Source: Imbricaverruca yamaguchii (taxonomy: Eukaryota; Arthropoda; Thecostraca; Neoverrucidae). From it: a DNA stretch of 64,000 nt. The DNA is taken from positions 210,001 to 274,000 of the forward strand of contig JAOTOL010001202.1 of NCBI GenBank assembly GCA_034440575.1, in the 5' to 3' direction. Under the pieces are notes generated by a model, which had not been told where the DNA came from, did no database searches, and saw only the letters and a list, made by a program, of their open reading frames with translations. Made by a program: the position numbers and the translations under genes. How positions within the stretch are numbered: the stretch's first letter is position 1; each line of letters opens with the position of its first letter. Of this stretch, positions 32,406 through 45,363 are shown piece after piece.

Positions 32406-35369
32406 GACACGGCCGCATGCCACGGCGGGTGGCCGGGTCGGGGAGGGACGCAAGGGGGAAGTACCCGCGGTGGCCGGTCAGCCACACCTGCGGCCTATTG
32501 TCCGCTCGCGGAAACGACCAGCGCGCGGGCACGGAAGGGTGCAGGTGCACCCGGTGCACCCTTCTCCTCGCAGATGGATTGGGGATCCGCCAGCGGGGAC
32601 CCGGCACCATCGACCGTTTCGAAATGCTCATCAACCGGGCTTAAAACGTGGCGTGGGTCAGACATTACGCAACCAGCAGGCATAGGTACACACGTGGAAC
32701 AAATGACTGTTGCTCGAAATGGGTACGGTCGTTGTTTATCTACCCAAAAATATTAAATACATGTGAGAAAATCAATATCAATAGTAGCAATACAATATCA
32801 TAAACAGCAGCACTATCACCAATACAACACAATAACAGCCCCGGAATCCAACAAAAAATATAAGAACCAAACCACAGGCTCGATGCCATCAAGCAGTGTA
32901 ACCAGACATCAGCAATTAACATTGCTGACCGATTAACCCACTACTGGCAGGACACATTGCAGGCACATCAACTGTGTTGATCATTTTGCAGCCATTTGGG
33001 TAATGATTGGGCACGTGCATGCTTTGGTCGGTGGGCCTTTGCCCCGGAGATTTCAGCAGAGCTGGTGAGTGTCGCAGGCCTGATAACGCCACCGGCAGAA
33101 GCCAGCCGCGTTCGGTCTAGACCGTGCTGCGTTCACAAACTGGTCGTCCCGTCGCACCCCTGATGAGCGATGGCATAGAGCTGCCACTTATGCCGCACCA
33201 GTAACTGCGCACAGAGCCCTGAGCAAGCAGCACTCGCGCACATATTTGGCGTGGAGAACCCTCCAACAAGCTCGCGGCGGTGCACTGTCCTTGACTCAAA
33301 TTACGTCCTACGATAACTGAGACCATGGGTGTTATTTTGTATATATTTGAGGGGGCACATGACACGTCAATGATGGCTTTGTCCCCCAAATAATTCCAAA
33401 TTTTAACATGGGACTGAACGGAAGGTGTCGGCTCACAAAAGCATTGTGATATTTGAGGAGTGGCGCTCTCTCGGATTTTTTTTTAACATTCGGGTTTTGA
33501 GGTAGAGCGGTTCTGAATTCGCGAAAAGAGGCTGGTATCATCACTTCGGAAATTTTGAGGCCATCGATAATTTTAAACCGAAACATTGTGTGGATTTGGA
33601 GATATCCACATTTGGTGTGAAGCATTTGGTGGCTGGAGTTCAGTTCCAGCGTCGTCTTGGAACATCCATTCCAGTGATAGTTTTACCTATTAGCAGATAT
33701 CTTTAAGATATGCTGTTTTCAGGAATTAGCATGCAAGATACCATGAAAACATTTAAGGAGGTATGTTTAGGTTGCTAGCGTACATATGGCAACACCACTG
33801 AACGGAATGTTGAGTTGCATTCCGCTGAGTTTGAGTTGCACATTATAATGGATATGCCTATGACCATACATTGTTAAAAAAAAACTATGTGCACTACGAT
33901 TAGTTGCAATGCATGCCAACGGACCGACAGGAAACCGATCCTTCCTGAAGTCCTGCCAGACAGAACTGCCTCAATCCACTTTGCCGTGGAAACTGGACAA
34001 TACATCGGCTTACGAAAAACCATTGGACAATTAAATATGAAACAAGGCATGTGAGCATGGAAACACAATACAACCCACAAATGCCAGCTGTCTTCTGCAA
34101 ACTAATTACACTAGCTACATTACATGAAAACAAACCGACTTAATTGATGTAAACAAACCTTCCTTTCCAGTCAAAAACAATGGCTCTAAAATGAAACTTT
34201 AATATTAAAGTAAGATATGGGAGAAGTCCGAAAGTGTATATATTTGAGCAAACACCGGTAGATTAATAGTATCACAGGAGCTATATAATAATACATAGCA
34301 GGTCTTGCAGCCGTTTTCAACGTATAGGAACGAATTACATTCCCAGTGAGCTTCACAGACAAATTTTTTTTCCAAACTACTTTTCCGTTTCACGTCAACC
34401 CCGGGTGGCTTCACGGAATATTTCGAACGCATAATGAAAACATTTTTGTCATTAGCTACTATTTGCCCCGAAAAAAAAACAAGGCAGGGAACACAACATG
34501 CGAGCATGTGTGCTCCTTACAAACAGACAATTAATGAATGTCTCAAAAGCCACCATAACACGAAGGACGTGAACAGGAGACACGGTAGCTAATAACTCCT
34601 CGCCATGCACCTCGTGAAGCATGCCCCGGGGAATCCCGAACGTAAGTGGCGATGTACAAAATGAAGTACTTTTACATACTTGAAACTACTCTACTTAACT
34701 TATGGGATGTCCAAATACATGGTTTTCTATCAAACATTTCCGGTGCTTCAACGCTCACAGACACGCACTTTCCCACCGGGGTTCCAAAGCGTTTTGTGCG
34801 CAGGAGTAAATCGAGCCAAACAGATTGGAAAACTTAAGTGGGGAATACGGATTAGTTACAATAGTGGAGATATTGCATGGAGATGCAGAAGTTGAGATGG
34901 TGACGTTGCAGTTTGGGGAACTGCCTCGTTGATAGCTTTACTACGAAGTATGGCAATATTTGCATGGGCATGAGGCGAGCCGATGCTAGCGGAAGAGCCA
35001 AGAGCCCCCATTTGCAGCGCCACGCACATGCGGCTGACTAGGCGAAGAAGACGTAGAAAGGGATCATAGCGCTAAGTTTCACGCAACGCATAACACGACG
35101 ATTTAAAATTCCGTGGCGATAAAATTTGTTTTGGTGTTGGGGGAGAGGGTGGGGGGTAGTTTTTGCTCATTACATTTCTGGAGTTTTGATATCAATATGG
35201 ACTTTTGACCGCTTCCTCTTCAAACAAAACTACAATTATCCACGCTTCCGTTTCAGACGACACCATGTCAATTAACACACAATTCCAACGTAAATGTGTA
35301 TGCTCACATAAAACGCATGCTGTGGACGCAATGAACTAATTATTTAGAAATAGGGGAAGATATACACTG

Positions 35370-35423
35370 GGACTGACGGGCGCGTCGACCATATTGTTCA
35401 TCATATTGCGCCCATACCAACAG
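35370..35423 (-). repeat. SINE 3'-tail fragment
   Basis: On the plus strand ACTGACGGGCGCGTCGACCA is followed by ATTGCGCCCATACC, matching the tail module flanked by target duplications at 17723-17778. The head is missing. Confidence 0.5.
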
Positions 35424-36376
35424 GATGGTATGGTCGTCTCGACACCATCGTGGCATGTAGGCCTTCTCAAATCATATTTCTGACGGAAAATGCAAGACCC
35501 TGCCATTACGTTGAACATGACTGCAATAGTCAGCATTCGAGCAGTACCTCCAGTGTCACACGCGCCCTCTAGCAGGAATACAATACATGGCGCAAACGTG
35601 CGGGGCATCGAGGGCAACGTGGTAGTTCGTTTCTGTATAGCAGATAGCAATGGGTAGCATTACGGTGACCAATTATCAGTCGGCAGAGTATCGCCTTCTC
35701 CATTTTGAAATAGGCGACGGGCAGGATGTGGTAGCGGCACAAAATTGAACTTCGCAATTACTCACTGATTAGTGTCGCGTCCTGGTCAATTCATTTAAAA
35801 CAACTCCAATTGACCGTCCTTTTCTGGCGCAGCAAGAAGACCGAGTGGCTTAAAGTGAGTATAAAATGCGTTTTTTAGTTTCTTTTTCAGGTTCCAATGC
35901 TATTTTGGCATATTTGGATTATTGTGATTGAATGCTGATAATTCGCCAACTGCTCTGATACCGGTATTACACTAAAAGCATTTCCATTTGTCTCCCCTGT
36001 CACAAAGCGTTTTTCTCTGGTGTTGTGCGCAAACCACACGGTACGCCAAACTAACCAAATTTGTCGCGTGGGGAATAACGAGGCGGGTGAAGGGAGGGAA
36101 AAATAGGCACCACTTTTGCCCGTACTGCACATCGTACTACTACTACTACTTATGCAGCTGTCTCCTTTTCCACCATGCTCGACTCCTGGAATGTGCCGTC
36201 GAAACCTCGCCAGCAGAGAGCGTTTTCATCTGGCAATATCATATTTTACCTGCACTAATCCCTGTCCTGTTGCCAATTTTTCTCGACTTTCATTTGCTAC
36301 TTCTCGCTGTAAGAAAAATGAATCCCAGGACACTGAAGCAAAATAAACTGTTAATAACAAAGTAACGAACGTCTCG

Positions 36377-36424
36377 CTTGTTTGTTTGTTTGTTCATTAG
36401 GGTTTTTGGGTGCGTCAACCACAC
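36377..36424 (-). repeat. SINE 3'-tail fragment with (GTTT)n
   Basis: Four TTTG/GTTT units precede ATTAGGGTTTTTGGGTGCGTCAACCACAC. On the minus strand this is the SINE tail module ending in an AAAC microsatellite. The variable four-base tail repeats are a normal property of these 3' ends. Confidence 0.45.
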
Positions 36425-37024
36425 GAACGTCTCACATTATTCGCCACAACACATGTGCTCGTTACCCAATATTTCCCCGTACACATTCCCATTTTACTTC
36501 GCGGGTGAGACAAAATGGCAAAATGAAGGGTCTATTTTTCACCACCACTGAGCTTATGCAGAATTGTGTGGATAGCTAAGCACAGAATGTGGCGATATTT
36601 TCCAAGCCTGAAGGCAGCACATTTTTTATAGATCCAGATACTTTACTTTAGTCAGGAGACATATGAAGTTAAAAAATCCGCCTTGCCTCCAGTCCCCTTC
36701 CCCTATATCTTAGATGGAACCGTCTCAATTGGATCATGCGCAAACAATGAGTGTCCGTGATGAGGGTCAAATGCATAATATTAAACTTCACTTTGACAAG
36801 ATGCCAACTACCATCATTGTTCCATAATCCGACGCCTCTAAATCGAACCAAGCACCACGCACATTCGCGCAAAGCCCTTGTGTTGAGCAGAGCGCGCCAC
36901 CATCGCACCAATGCAGCGGTGGCGCTGTAGTCGCAGCACGGCCGGCACAAACTGAGCCGACCGCAGATCCAACTAACACATGACTATGCAGGCTGGGCGG
37001 GTGAGCCACACGGGTCGATACGTG

Positions 37025-37745
37025 TTGACCAGTCACCTGAGGACGTGCCTGGAGATACCTGACCCGTCAGCTGAGGACGTACCCGGGGGCGACGTGACCG
37101 TCAGCTGAGAACGTGCCCGGGGGCGACCTGACCCGCCAGCTGAGGACCCGCCGGGGGTGACCTGACCCATCAGCTGAGGACGTTCCGGGTGGGGGACCTG
37201 ATCCGCCAGCTGAGAACGTGCCCGGGGGGACATGACCCGTCAGTTGAGGATGTGCCGGGGGCGACCTGACCCATCAGCTGAGGACGTTCCGGGGGTGACC
37301 TGACCCATCAGCTGAGGACGTGACGGGGGCGACCTGACCCGTCAGCTGAGGACGTGACGGGGGCGACCTGACCCGTCAGCTGAGGACGTTCTGGGGGCGA
37401 CCTGACCAGTCAGCTGAGGACGTGCCGGGGGTGACCTGACCCATCAGCTGAGGACGTGCCGGGGGCGACCTGACCAGTCAGCTGAGGACGTTCTGGGGGC
37501 GACCTGACCAGTCATCTGAGGACGTGCCGGGGGGACCTGACACGTCAGTTGAGGACGTGCCTGTAACTACCCGACCCATCAGTTGAGGGCGTGGAGATCC
37601 CCGACTCGTAAGCTGAAGACGTGCCGGGATATACCCGTCTCGTAAGCTGAACAAATGCCGAAAGACACCCGACCCGCCACTTCAGGACGCGCCGGGACAA
37701 GATGACCAGTCAGCTGAAGCTGTGTTTGGGCTGCCTGATCTTCCA
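37025..37745. repeat. 34-bp minisatellite
   Basis: About 20 copies of a 34-base unit are present, of the form GTCAGCTGAGGACGTGCC then GGGGGCGACCTGACCC. Copies at 37255-37525 are the most uniform and those after 37560 decay progressively. Single-base changes (GTGCC, GTTCC, GTTCT, GTGAC) define several variants. It is non-coding; the weak frame at 37033-37233 is a by-product. Confidence 0.93.
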
Positions 37746-38067
37746 GCCGAGGACGTGACTAAAGTGCACCGCATGTGCTATAGTGCAATCATCGGTGTAT
37801 ATTTTGAGCTGACTCTGTAATGTGTAAGTTGCGTCACAATCAATATCCCAGAGGTCCGAAATGCACGTGGAGAACGACACCTATCGGGAACTGGCTTTGC
37901 TATCCTGCGGTCAGATTTTTTACTTTCTAGATTTGTTTCCATGAACTTCACAACATATACCTGCAATAACTGCTACTTTTTCACCAAACTATTCCTGACA
38001 TCCGTTCATTGTTCAATCACAATATTGTAGGCAGATGCAGTGTTCATCCACCAATACCATCATCTGT

Positions 38068-38135
38068 TAGTTAGTTAGTTATTAGGGCTTTAGGGCGCAT
38101 CGACTGCATTGGTCATGTAGCGCCCAACCATCGTT
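38068..38135 (-). repeat. SINE 3'-tail fragment with (AGTT)n
   Basis: TTAGTTAGTTAGTTATTAGG leads into GCTTTAGGGCGCATCGACTG and CATTGGTCATGTAGCGCCCA. This is the best preserved tail-only copy and shows the stem formed by GGGCGC and GCGCCC. On the minus strand it ends in an AACT microsatellite. There is no tRNA-like head. Confidence 0.6.
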
Positions 38136-38287
38136 TGTCCGCACTTCCCGATCGTATTGTCATATTGCTTCGACGTCATCAGAGGTCTTTACGCTTCCCC
38201 TGCTACCCTCCATCCTACGAATTCAGCGAAACATGAATTTCAAGACATTGGTCAGAACCAATAAGTAACCTATCTCGTCAGGTCAGG

Positions 38288-39198
38288 TTAACCCGCGCCG
38301 TCTTTCCGGTCAAATCCTCCCACACCGTCTCGGGGGAGGAGGCGGTTAAAGACCCCCTCTAAAATCCAAACTAAGCATCGCACGAAAACGAAAGAGGCGT
38401 CATCGGAAAGCGCTCGACGGGTAGGGTCCGGGTCCACCCTACAAAACACTTTCCCCCGAAAAGCGACGTCATCAGGGGGCTAGATTGTCACGACTTTTCA
38501 CGACTTATATTATGTTTTTAACTCTGGGGGGTTCATTTTGGGGGATATATGGACACACAAAATTTATTTGGAATAAGGAAAGGACAACGGAATCGACCAG
38601 GGTTATCATTTTTTTGGACCCCCAAAATAAAAATATTATTTTTGTGGAATTTCAAAATATTGAGTTTTCAAGTTTTCTTTAATTTTCATTTTCCAATGGG
38701 TAGAGCAGACTGAGAAACGTTGTTGGAAGTCAACTTGCACTAATAAACAATGCTTACATTAGCCAGAATCCTGTATTTCAACTGCAATTTGGCAAATCCT
38801 GTATTTCAACTGCAAGGATTAAATTTGTTTATAAAAAAAAAAAAAAAAAAAAAAAACGCAAGATTTATAGCTAGTCAAAAACGAAAAAAAAATCACCTCG
38901 TACGTTTTGTTGCATCCGTAAAGATAAGTAAACGCTGAAAGTTTCATTAAAATATTTGTATCCGTTAAAGCGTGACGACTGGTTGAACATTTTTGGAGGT
39001 GACCTCACTTGACCTTGACTAACTCGTTGACCTTAGATGACCTGACCTAATTTTTTTGAATCAGCATGTCAAATTGATGTGGGAAAAGGTATGCCAAATT
39101 TGGGCGCGCTGCCACGCACCGTTCGTCCGCTATCCGCGAAAAACCTGAGGGGGAGGGGGGCGGTTGAAGACCCCCCCCCCCGAGACGGGACAGGTTAA
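38288..39198. mobile_element. TTAA-flanked MITE, second family
   Basis: It begins with TTAACCCGCGCCGTCTT at 38288 and ends with GACGGGACAGGTTAA at 39198. The subterminal blocks are also inverted to each other: GTCTCGGGGGAGG..GGTTAAAGACCCCC on the left and GGCGGTTGAAGACCCCC..CCGAGACGG on the right. The interior is AT-rich, with a run of 24 A at 38833-38856 and a cluster of TGACC/TTGACCT hexamers at 38995-39055. No transposase is encoded. The right end is repeated as a fragment at 4190-4267. Confidence 0.75.
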
Positions 39199-39199
39199 A

Positions 39200-40250
39200 A
39201 GCATGACGACCACATGACAAAGAGGCGGACGCTCCGTGACTACTGCAGACTACCGCACGGTCAGTGATACAGATCAAACGCACGGGCAGCCTTTTTTGTT
39301 CAGGGAGGATAAGCCAGTGACAAAGGAGAAACGGCGGGGGATTTGTACCAGGCGGCCAGCTGCCACTGGAAACGTTGAAAATATTTTCGACCAGAGCGAC
39401 AATTCTCCTTCCTGTGCCTTGGCGCCACCGGTACCTAGTGGGAGCAGCCAGTGTCATCTGAGGGCCAATGACAGCTGTGCCACTGCTGTGCAGCAGGCAG
39501 CGGGACGACCCGGACCACCACGCCCTCCCCAGTGGTGTGCAGCTGGATATCCGTGACAGCTGAAGCGACAGTCGAGATCTGCCCACCGGCAGACGGCGAA
39601 CGCTGGCACACGATAATGCTGGTGACGTCACCTTGCACTCGGTGCACCCTGGCCCACGATAGCGACAGTGACATCACTTTTGTACTCTGTGCACACGAAG
39701 TGTGGGTGGATCGTGACGTGCGGCACGTCCGATAGCGACGCCGCCGAGCTGTGAGCTGTTCTGCCGTCACACGCAAAGAACAAGAAGAGACTGCGGTTCG
39801 TGTGAAATGCCTGCGCATACCTGAACCAACCAAATTCTGTCCACAAAACGTCCATTACGGGTGCAAATCCTTCCGAATGGTGCGAGACCCAGTAATAGCC
39901 AGCAGAAACCGATGCCTACCGAATGGCGCGTTGTGGTCTAGCAGTTCATGCTTATAATTATATTAGCGGCACCACTACGCCTCAGGGAGAATTATCAACC
40001 GCATAAAAAATAAACGATATGCACCATATGGTGCAAATACACCTGTCACTAAATTCTGCACATACAACCTCTCTCGGACCTTAACATCCTGGCTACAGGC
40101 CTGCATTTTATCTAACGAACTGTGGTTTTTACATTAACGATGATAACGAGGCACCATCAAAAAATGTCTAGATCGCATACCGGTTTATCGAGCATTGGCT
40201 AGCAACACACGTTCCGTAAGCATGCCTCCCCGGACAAAACACACCAGAAC
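39200..40250. other. No gene seen
   Basis: This interval is intergenic, between the TTAA element and the 3' end of the large minus-strand gene. Open frames on both strands show no domain and none has convincing splice or start context. Confidence 0.4.
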
Positions 40251-40257
40251 GCGGCGC

Positions 40258-43200
40258 TCATATGTCGACAACCTTGTCGCCCAGCTTCACCCGACACGCG
40301 ACGCAGGACGAGCTGGAGCACACACAGACCACGTCCTCTGCGCTGACGTACGTCGACGGAGAGTCGTCGGCGTCGTCTGTCGACACGGCCGACCCGCACC
40401 GGCTGGGGTCCACAGGCGCGGCAGCATCCGGCCCACCGGGAGACGCTGGCGACACCGCCGTCTCCAGCAGCAGCTGCAGCGAGCGCGCCGGCCGCTCCAC
40501 ACCGTCGGCTGACATCGTCTGCCCCGGTGACGGCAGCGGGTCGACTGCTGCGCCAGGCGGCACGGCCACCTGGGAGATTCTCTGGCCGCAGCAGACGCAC
40601 AGGCCCTGGGCGGGAGTCGCGTGGCGCCGTGGCTGGGGTCCCCGGCCGCGCGCACCCTGCCCCTCCATCGCGACGTCACTCGTTCGGACAGTTGCTCGAC
40701 CGGTCATGGGCAACGCTTCGCCCGTCGGATCGACAGCCTCATCTGTCATCGCAGCCTGGGCCGTGGTCCCCACGACCCGATCCGCGGTCCCCACGAGCTG
40801 ATCTTGGGCCCCAACACCCCTGCCGGATACCTCTTTAGCATGGTGCATCATTTTTACATCTTGGTCAACCATCTCCACCGTCTGCTTTGTCTCCTCACCG
40901 GCTTGACGTGCATCCTCATATTGACTGGTCGCGCTTGCATGATGACAATCAGTCACCACAGCTTCACCAATTATCTCCAGAGCATGGATTGCTATCTCAG
41001 CAGCGTTGTCCGCGGTCTCCACACCCTGGCTTGTCTCAACCGGCCGGCTTGCGCCCTGCATGCCCTGGTTAATCCTCGCGATAGCATGGCTCGTCGTCGT
41101 CGCAGCCTCTATAACGACATCCATAGCTTGGTCTGTCCCCCAAACGCCACGGCTAATCCCATACACAGCCTGGCTCGGCGTCCCCACAGCCTCGTTGACC
41201 ATCTCCACGGTCTCGTCTGTCGTCTCCACGCCTTGGTTAATCAAATCCACAGCCTGGCTCGCTGTTCCCACAGCTTCGTTCATCATCTTCACCGTCCCGT
41301 CTGTTGTCTCCACGCCTTGGTTAATCCCCTCCGACATGAGGCCCGTCGTACCCACGGCCTCGTTCATCATCTGCATAGCCTGGCCAGTCGTCTGCACACT
41401 TTGGCTAACCATATCCCCACCCTTGCGCGCCATTTGTATGGGCTCCGTCGAAGGATAGGACAATGCTCCATTGGCATCCACACCGCCGGCGGCTATAGCA
41501 GACCGACGCGAAAACGCTGTCGAGGAATCATCGTGTGGCGTCGCGTTGCGCAACCGCACCAACTCTCTTCGTGACGACTCGCTGGGCTCCAGGCTTCGAT
41601 CGTCGTTCGGCTCTCCGACTGCCTCACGTGTGGCGACCGCCGCCGGACGAGGCTGGCCGCCACAGGCCGACCTCCACCACTCGCGGTCGGTCGTCAGCGG
41701 CAGCCAGCCACCCACCTCCGCCGGACACAGCTCGGCACCGCCGGGCGCCGGCTCGTCCGTCGCGCCCTCCCGGCGCTCGCCGCTGGCCTCATCGGCGGCG
41801 GCCGGCTCGCACGGCAGCGTCTCCTGCGAGTCGGTGTTGCGCGCCGACGGCCGGCCGGCGCCCAGCACCACCTCTTCGTCAGGCGAGAGGCCGCGCTGAG
41901 CCGGCGCCACCGGACCGCCCAGCGTCAGCACATCCCGCAGCTGACCATGGAGCTCTGCGGTGGGCGGGTCGCTCGGGCCCCTGCGTCGCCGCCGCTCCCG
42001 ATGTCAGCACGCGACTGCAGTCCGCCCAGCTGTAGCGAACTGCCGGCGTGGTGTCTGTGCTCGCCGCCTCATCTCCTGCCGTGCAGGGCGCTGCGTGCTG
42101 CGTAGCCTTGTTGCCCCCGGCCGACGGCACGTTGTCTGCGGCAGCGGATGGGGTCCGTGCCATCTGAACAGCGCCTGCCGCCTCCGCAGTCGGGTCACAG
42201 CCGAGGTCAGACTCAACATTGACGACCTTACCGCGGCGCCAGTGAGACTTGCCTGACGCGGGCGTTGCCACACCGACTCGTGCCTTACCCTGCTTCTTAC
42301 CGCCGGCGTTCTTTCTCGCCTTGCCACCAGCCCTGGGCTTCCTCCGTTTGGTGACTTTCCTGCACTCATCGTCGTCACTGTGTGACGACTTCATGTCCTC
42401 CTCGGCGTCCGCGGTGACTACTGTTGGCAGCGTGACGGCGGTGGACGACATCAGAGGAGCAATGCCGCTGGTGGACGCCGGAGTACCTGCGCCGGCCGTG
42501 TACCACCGAGAGGCGACGCCCGTCCGCAGGTCCGCCTGCTGGCCGACGTCGCGCTGCGTGTCCGGCCGCCGACCGTGGCCGCCCACAGCACAATGGCAGT
42601 CCCGCCGTGAACGCGACTCCACCGCGGCCGCGCCAGGCGACGCCAGCGGCAGCGTCCGGTCGACCGGCAGGTCCGGCGACGTGGCTCGGTCAGCAACCGC
42701 AGGCGGCAGCCTTCGGTCGGCCGGCGACCATCTCCGGACCGCCGGCGGATCGGGAGACGTGGCATGGTCCGTCATTGCCGGCAGCAACGTTCGCTCCGAG
42801 TGACTCAGAGTCTGGTCGGCATGAGACCGCCCGGCGTACGTCTGCCTCTGGTCAGCGTAAGTCTGATCGTGGTCGGACACCAGCAGACTCTGACCAGCCC
42901 GGAGTTTGGGAAACGCAGTCGGCTCGGCGACTCCAGGCAGTGTCGGCACCTGGACGCCTTGTGTCCGTGGGCTCCACGGTACGCGTGAAATTCCCCCCGT
43001 AGCCGCCAGTTTGGGCGTCGTCGGCTCCACTCGCGCCAACTTGGGCGGCGACGGCGTCTGTCTGGGCCGTGTCTCAGCGGTGACTGCTTCATCCGCGTCG
43101 CGGCTGGCTCCAGGAGACGGACCGGCGGCTGTGACCGTTGGCATCGGAGCGGCGCGGACGCAATCGAGAGCAGCCGGCGGCGGCGGCGGCGGCGGACAGC

Positions 43201-44182
43201 GGCACGCCAGCTGGGCCACAGAGTGCGCTGTCGCACCGCCTGCCCTCGCACAGGCGCTGATGTTCACCTGGCCGCAGAGCAGCGTCACGTCGGCAGCCGC
43301 CTCCGGCAGGTCAGCTGCCGGCCGGGTCGAAGGCAGGCCAGCTGCCGGTCGGGTCGAAGGCAGGCCAGCTGCCGGCCGGCTCGACGGCAGACCAGCTGCC
43401 GGCCAGGTCCACGGCAGACCAGCTGCTGGCCGGGTCGACGGCAGGCCAGCTGCCGGCCGGGCCGACAGCGGGTCACCCGGCGATACACGCACCACCACCG
43501 ACGCGTGTGCCGCGCCGATACCGTCGACCTCGGCCATTCGCTCGTCGTCACCGTTCGTCAGCTCATGTCGACTGCGTCGCGACGCCAGGGATGTCAGCTC
43601 GCGCGACCGCGAGCGCACCGGGTCGGCCGCGCAGACGGGCCGCCGCTCGTCGCGCAGTAGGTGACGCGCCGGCGCCGCGTCACCGTCGATGCCCAGCCAG
43701 CGCAGCAGCAGCTGCTTCTGCCAGAATAGGCGCGCGCACGCCAGCGGCGGCACGGCACCGGTGGCGGCCGCCAGCTCGGCGTCGCTGACGCGGCCCACGC
43801 GCTCGGCCAGCGCGTGCGCCAGCTCGGCACGCAGCCGGCGCTGGTCGCGGCCGCCGGCTGGGCCGCAGCAGCGCACCAGCGCCGGGTACTGGTCGCAGAA
43901 GCGCTCTAGCAGCGCGTGCAGCTGCCAGCCGGAGAAGAGGCTGAGCAGCGGCAGCACGCGCGCCGCGTCCAGCCGGGCTGGCAGCGGCGCTGGTCCCGGC
44001 GTCGGCGGACACGCGGCCGACACGTAGCGCTCGTGGTAGCGCACGTGCTCCGAGAGCGAGGTGCCGGCGGGCGGCGTCGGCGCGCCGCGCCGCTGCAGCT
44101 CGCGTCGGATCCGATCCCGACTGTCCGGCTGCGGTTCTGTGTCGCTGTCCGGGCAAGTTCGAGACCGGCCGCGCCCCTCCAT
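40258..44182 (-). CDS. Large GC-rich gene for a probably nuclear, repeat-bearing protein (family not recognised); frame offset inside
   Basis: The start ATG at 44182 lies in ACGACCATGG, a strong initiation context. The first frame runs to 41879. Residues 45-190 are the only globular-looking part, with SLSEHVRYHERYVS, then RVLPLLSLFSGWQLHALLERFC, LRAELAHALAERVGRVSD and FWQKQLLLRWLGIDGD, which suggests a helical domain. Six to seven 9-residue repeats of the type RPAAGLPST follow (DNA 43290-43480), then Pro/Ser/Thr-rich sequence and a basic region KVTKRRKPRAGGKARKN that would serve as a nuclear localisation signal. The second frame (open from 42003 to 40258) is offset by one base and continues with AELHGQLRDVLTLGG. 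It then has degenerate QGVETTDxTVxMMNEAVGTxS repeats and two cysteine clusters near the end (CVCCGQ and CVCSSSSCVAC), closing in KLGDKVVDI. The join must lie between 42003 and 41882. No convincing splice pair is visible, so either an assembly indel or a frameshift is likely. The whole would be about 1300 residues. Confidence 0.6.
40830..41420 (-). repeat. In-frame degenerate repeats of the large gene, C-terminal half
   Basis: The plus strand shows recurring GTCTCCACGCCTTGGTTAAT and CAGCCTGGCTCG-like blocks at spacings of about 21-66 bases. On the coding strand they give INQGVETTDxTV, MMNEAVGTxSQAV and similar. The period stays a multiple of three, which supports the minus-strand frame. The product would be polar and possibly helical. 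The plus-strand frame over the same DNA is its shadow. Confidence 0.7.
43290..43480 (-). repeat. In-frame 27-bp repeats encoding RPAAGLPST units
   Basis: About seven copies of a 27-base unit containing GGCCAGCTGCCGGCC on the plus strand encode nonapeptides of the form RPAAGLPST, with W, S and D variants. The DNA copies are more alike than third-codon drift would allow if old, so the array probably changes copy number between individuals. Confidence 0.85.
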
Positions 44183-45363
44183 GGTCGTACTGGCCGCTGT
44201 TGTCAGCCAGTCACAGACGGAACGCTGTTGTCAGTTGGTCGCAGACTGGCCGCTTGTCAGCCACACGATGCTGGTAGCAGGTGGGTGTGTCATTGCCGTC
44301 AGCGTGACTTCTCGCAGTCGTCCGGCAATACCTCAATGGATTCATGGATTCATTGCTGGGACATATTAAGCCTAAGCACCGATCAGGTGATGTAACCGCT
44401 TAGCAATAAGTCTGACTTTGAGTATTTCATGCTTTTTCGCGGATGCGCGGGACCGAGCAAATAAATAATCATGTATCTATCTTCTGTTTGGCGTACGAAC
44501 GCTGCATGAAAAGATCGCCACATCAACGACACGTTTCGTTAACCAAAAAAATGGCACAAGTTAGTGAGTATATTAGAAAAAGATACTTACACTAGTGAAA
44601 TTTATTCCACGTGGCTATGGGATCCTCTCTTCCCAGGAATATTCGGGCAATGTAATATCACATAACTCATGATTTCACGCTCAGGAAAAGCGTTGACACC
44701 TGTAGGAGCTTAGTGATAGCATGTGATGTCTAACGAAGGCCGTTTCAACATGCATTGTTTAACTCAATGTATTTTGATTGCTAGCCTAAAAAGCTGTTCT
44801 CTTGAAAACAAAACAAAAAGCTGTTCCAAAAGCATCGACACAAGAAACCGATTTCAATTCCTACGCACCATAATGCAGAGCAAACTCTTGTTACCATTAT
44901 ACAAAATTAAATGAGAATGATCTCACAGGCAGAATAGAGTTCACTGTTCACTAAATGACAACACAATCTATCAATTTATTGTAATATTTTCATCGACACA
45001 TTGACATTGCCATCAACTTGTTCAAACAACCAGCAAGAACCTACATGAGCTAGCTGCGTCATGTATTTGTGCTCAGTTTGATATTTGTTAACCATGCTGA
45101 AATGAAACTAATAAGTTAGTTATTTGGGTTTTGGGACGTATCTGGAACATGAGTCTGGTTTAGTACAAGTGGGGAAAATTGATTCACTGACCAGGAAAAC
45201 TGTTTTTTATACTGTCCCAAATCAGGGATGCAGAAGACCCTAAACGCCGAGGAAGGCTGGAGTATTCGCTTATTGCATTCCTCAAGAAAAGCGTAGTAAC
45301 TGCAAGGTGGTCCAAGTCAAATAATAATAAAAACGGTCTTTTGGACAGCTGCTGCCGACTGAT

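Larger units (their letters stand above)
32760..36960. other. Gene-poor stretch
   Basis: About 4 kb of mostly AT-rich sequence. Apart from SINE tail fragments at 35370-35423 and 36377-36424 I see no protein domain, transposon end, tRNA or satellite. Open frames are short and look random. An exon of a host gene without a recognisable domain could be missed. Confidence 0.5.

Noticed and set aside
32239..32756. Pro/His/Ser-rich open frames downstream of GTP cyclohydrolase
   Set aside because: They derive from the CGCTCAC short tandem repeat.
39047..39631. 194-codon minus-strand frame
   Set aside because: It overlaps the end of a TTAA element and has no recognisable domain. Chance is more likely.
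40621..41574. 317-codon plus-strand frame rich in His, Leu and Ser
   Set aside because: It is antisense of the repeat region of the minus-strand gene. The minus frame has repeats in a multiple of three and continues into conserved-looking ends.
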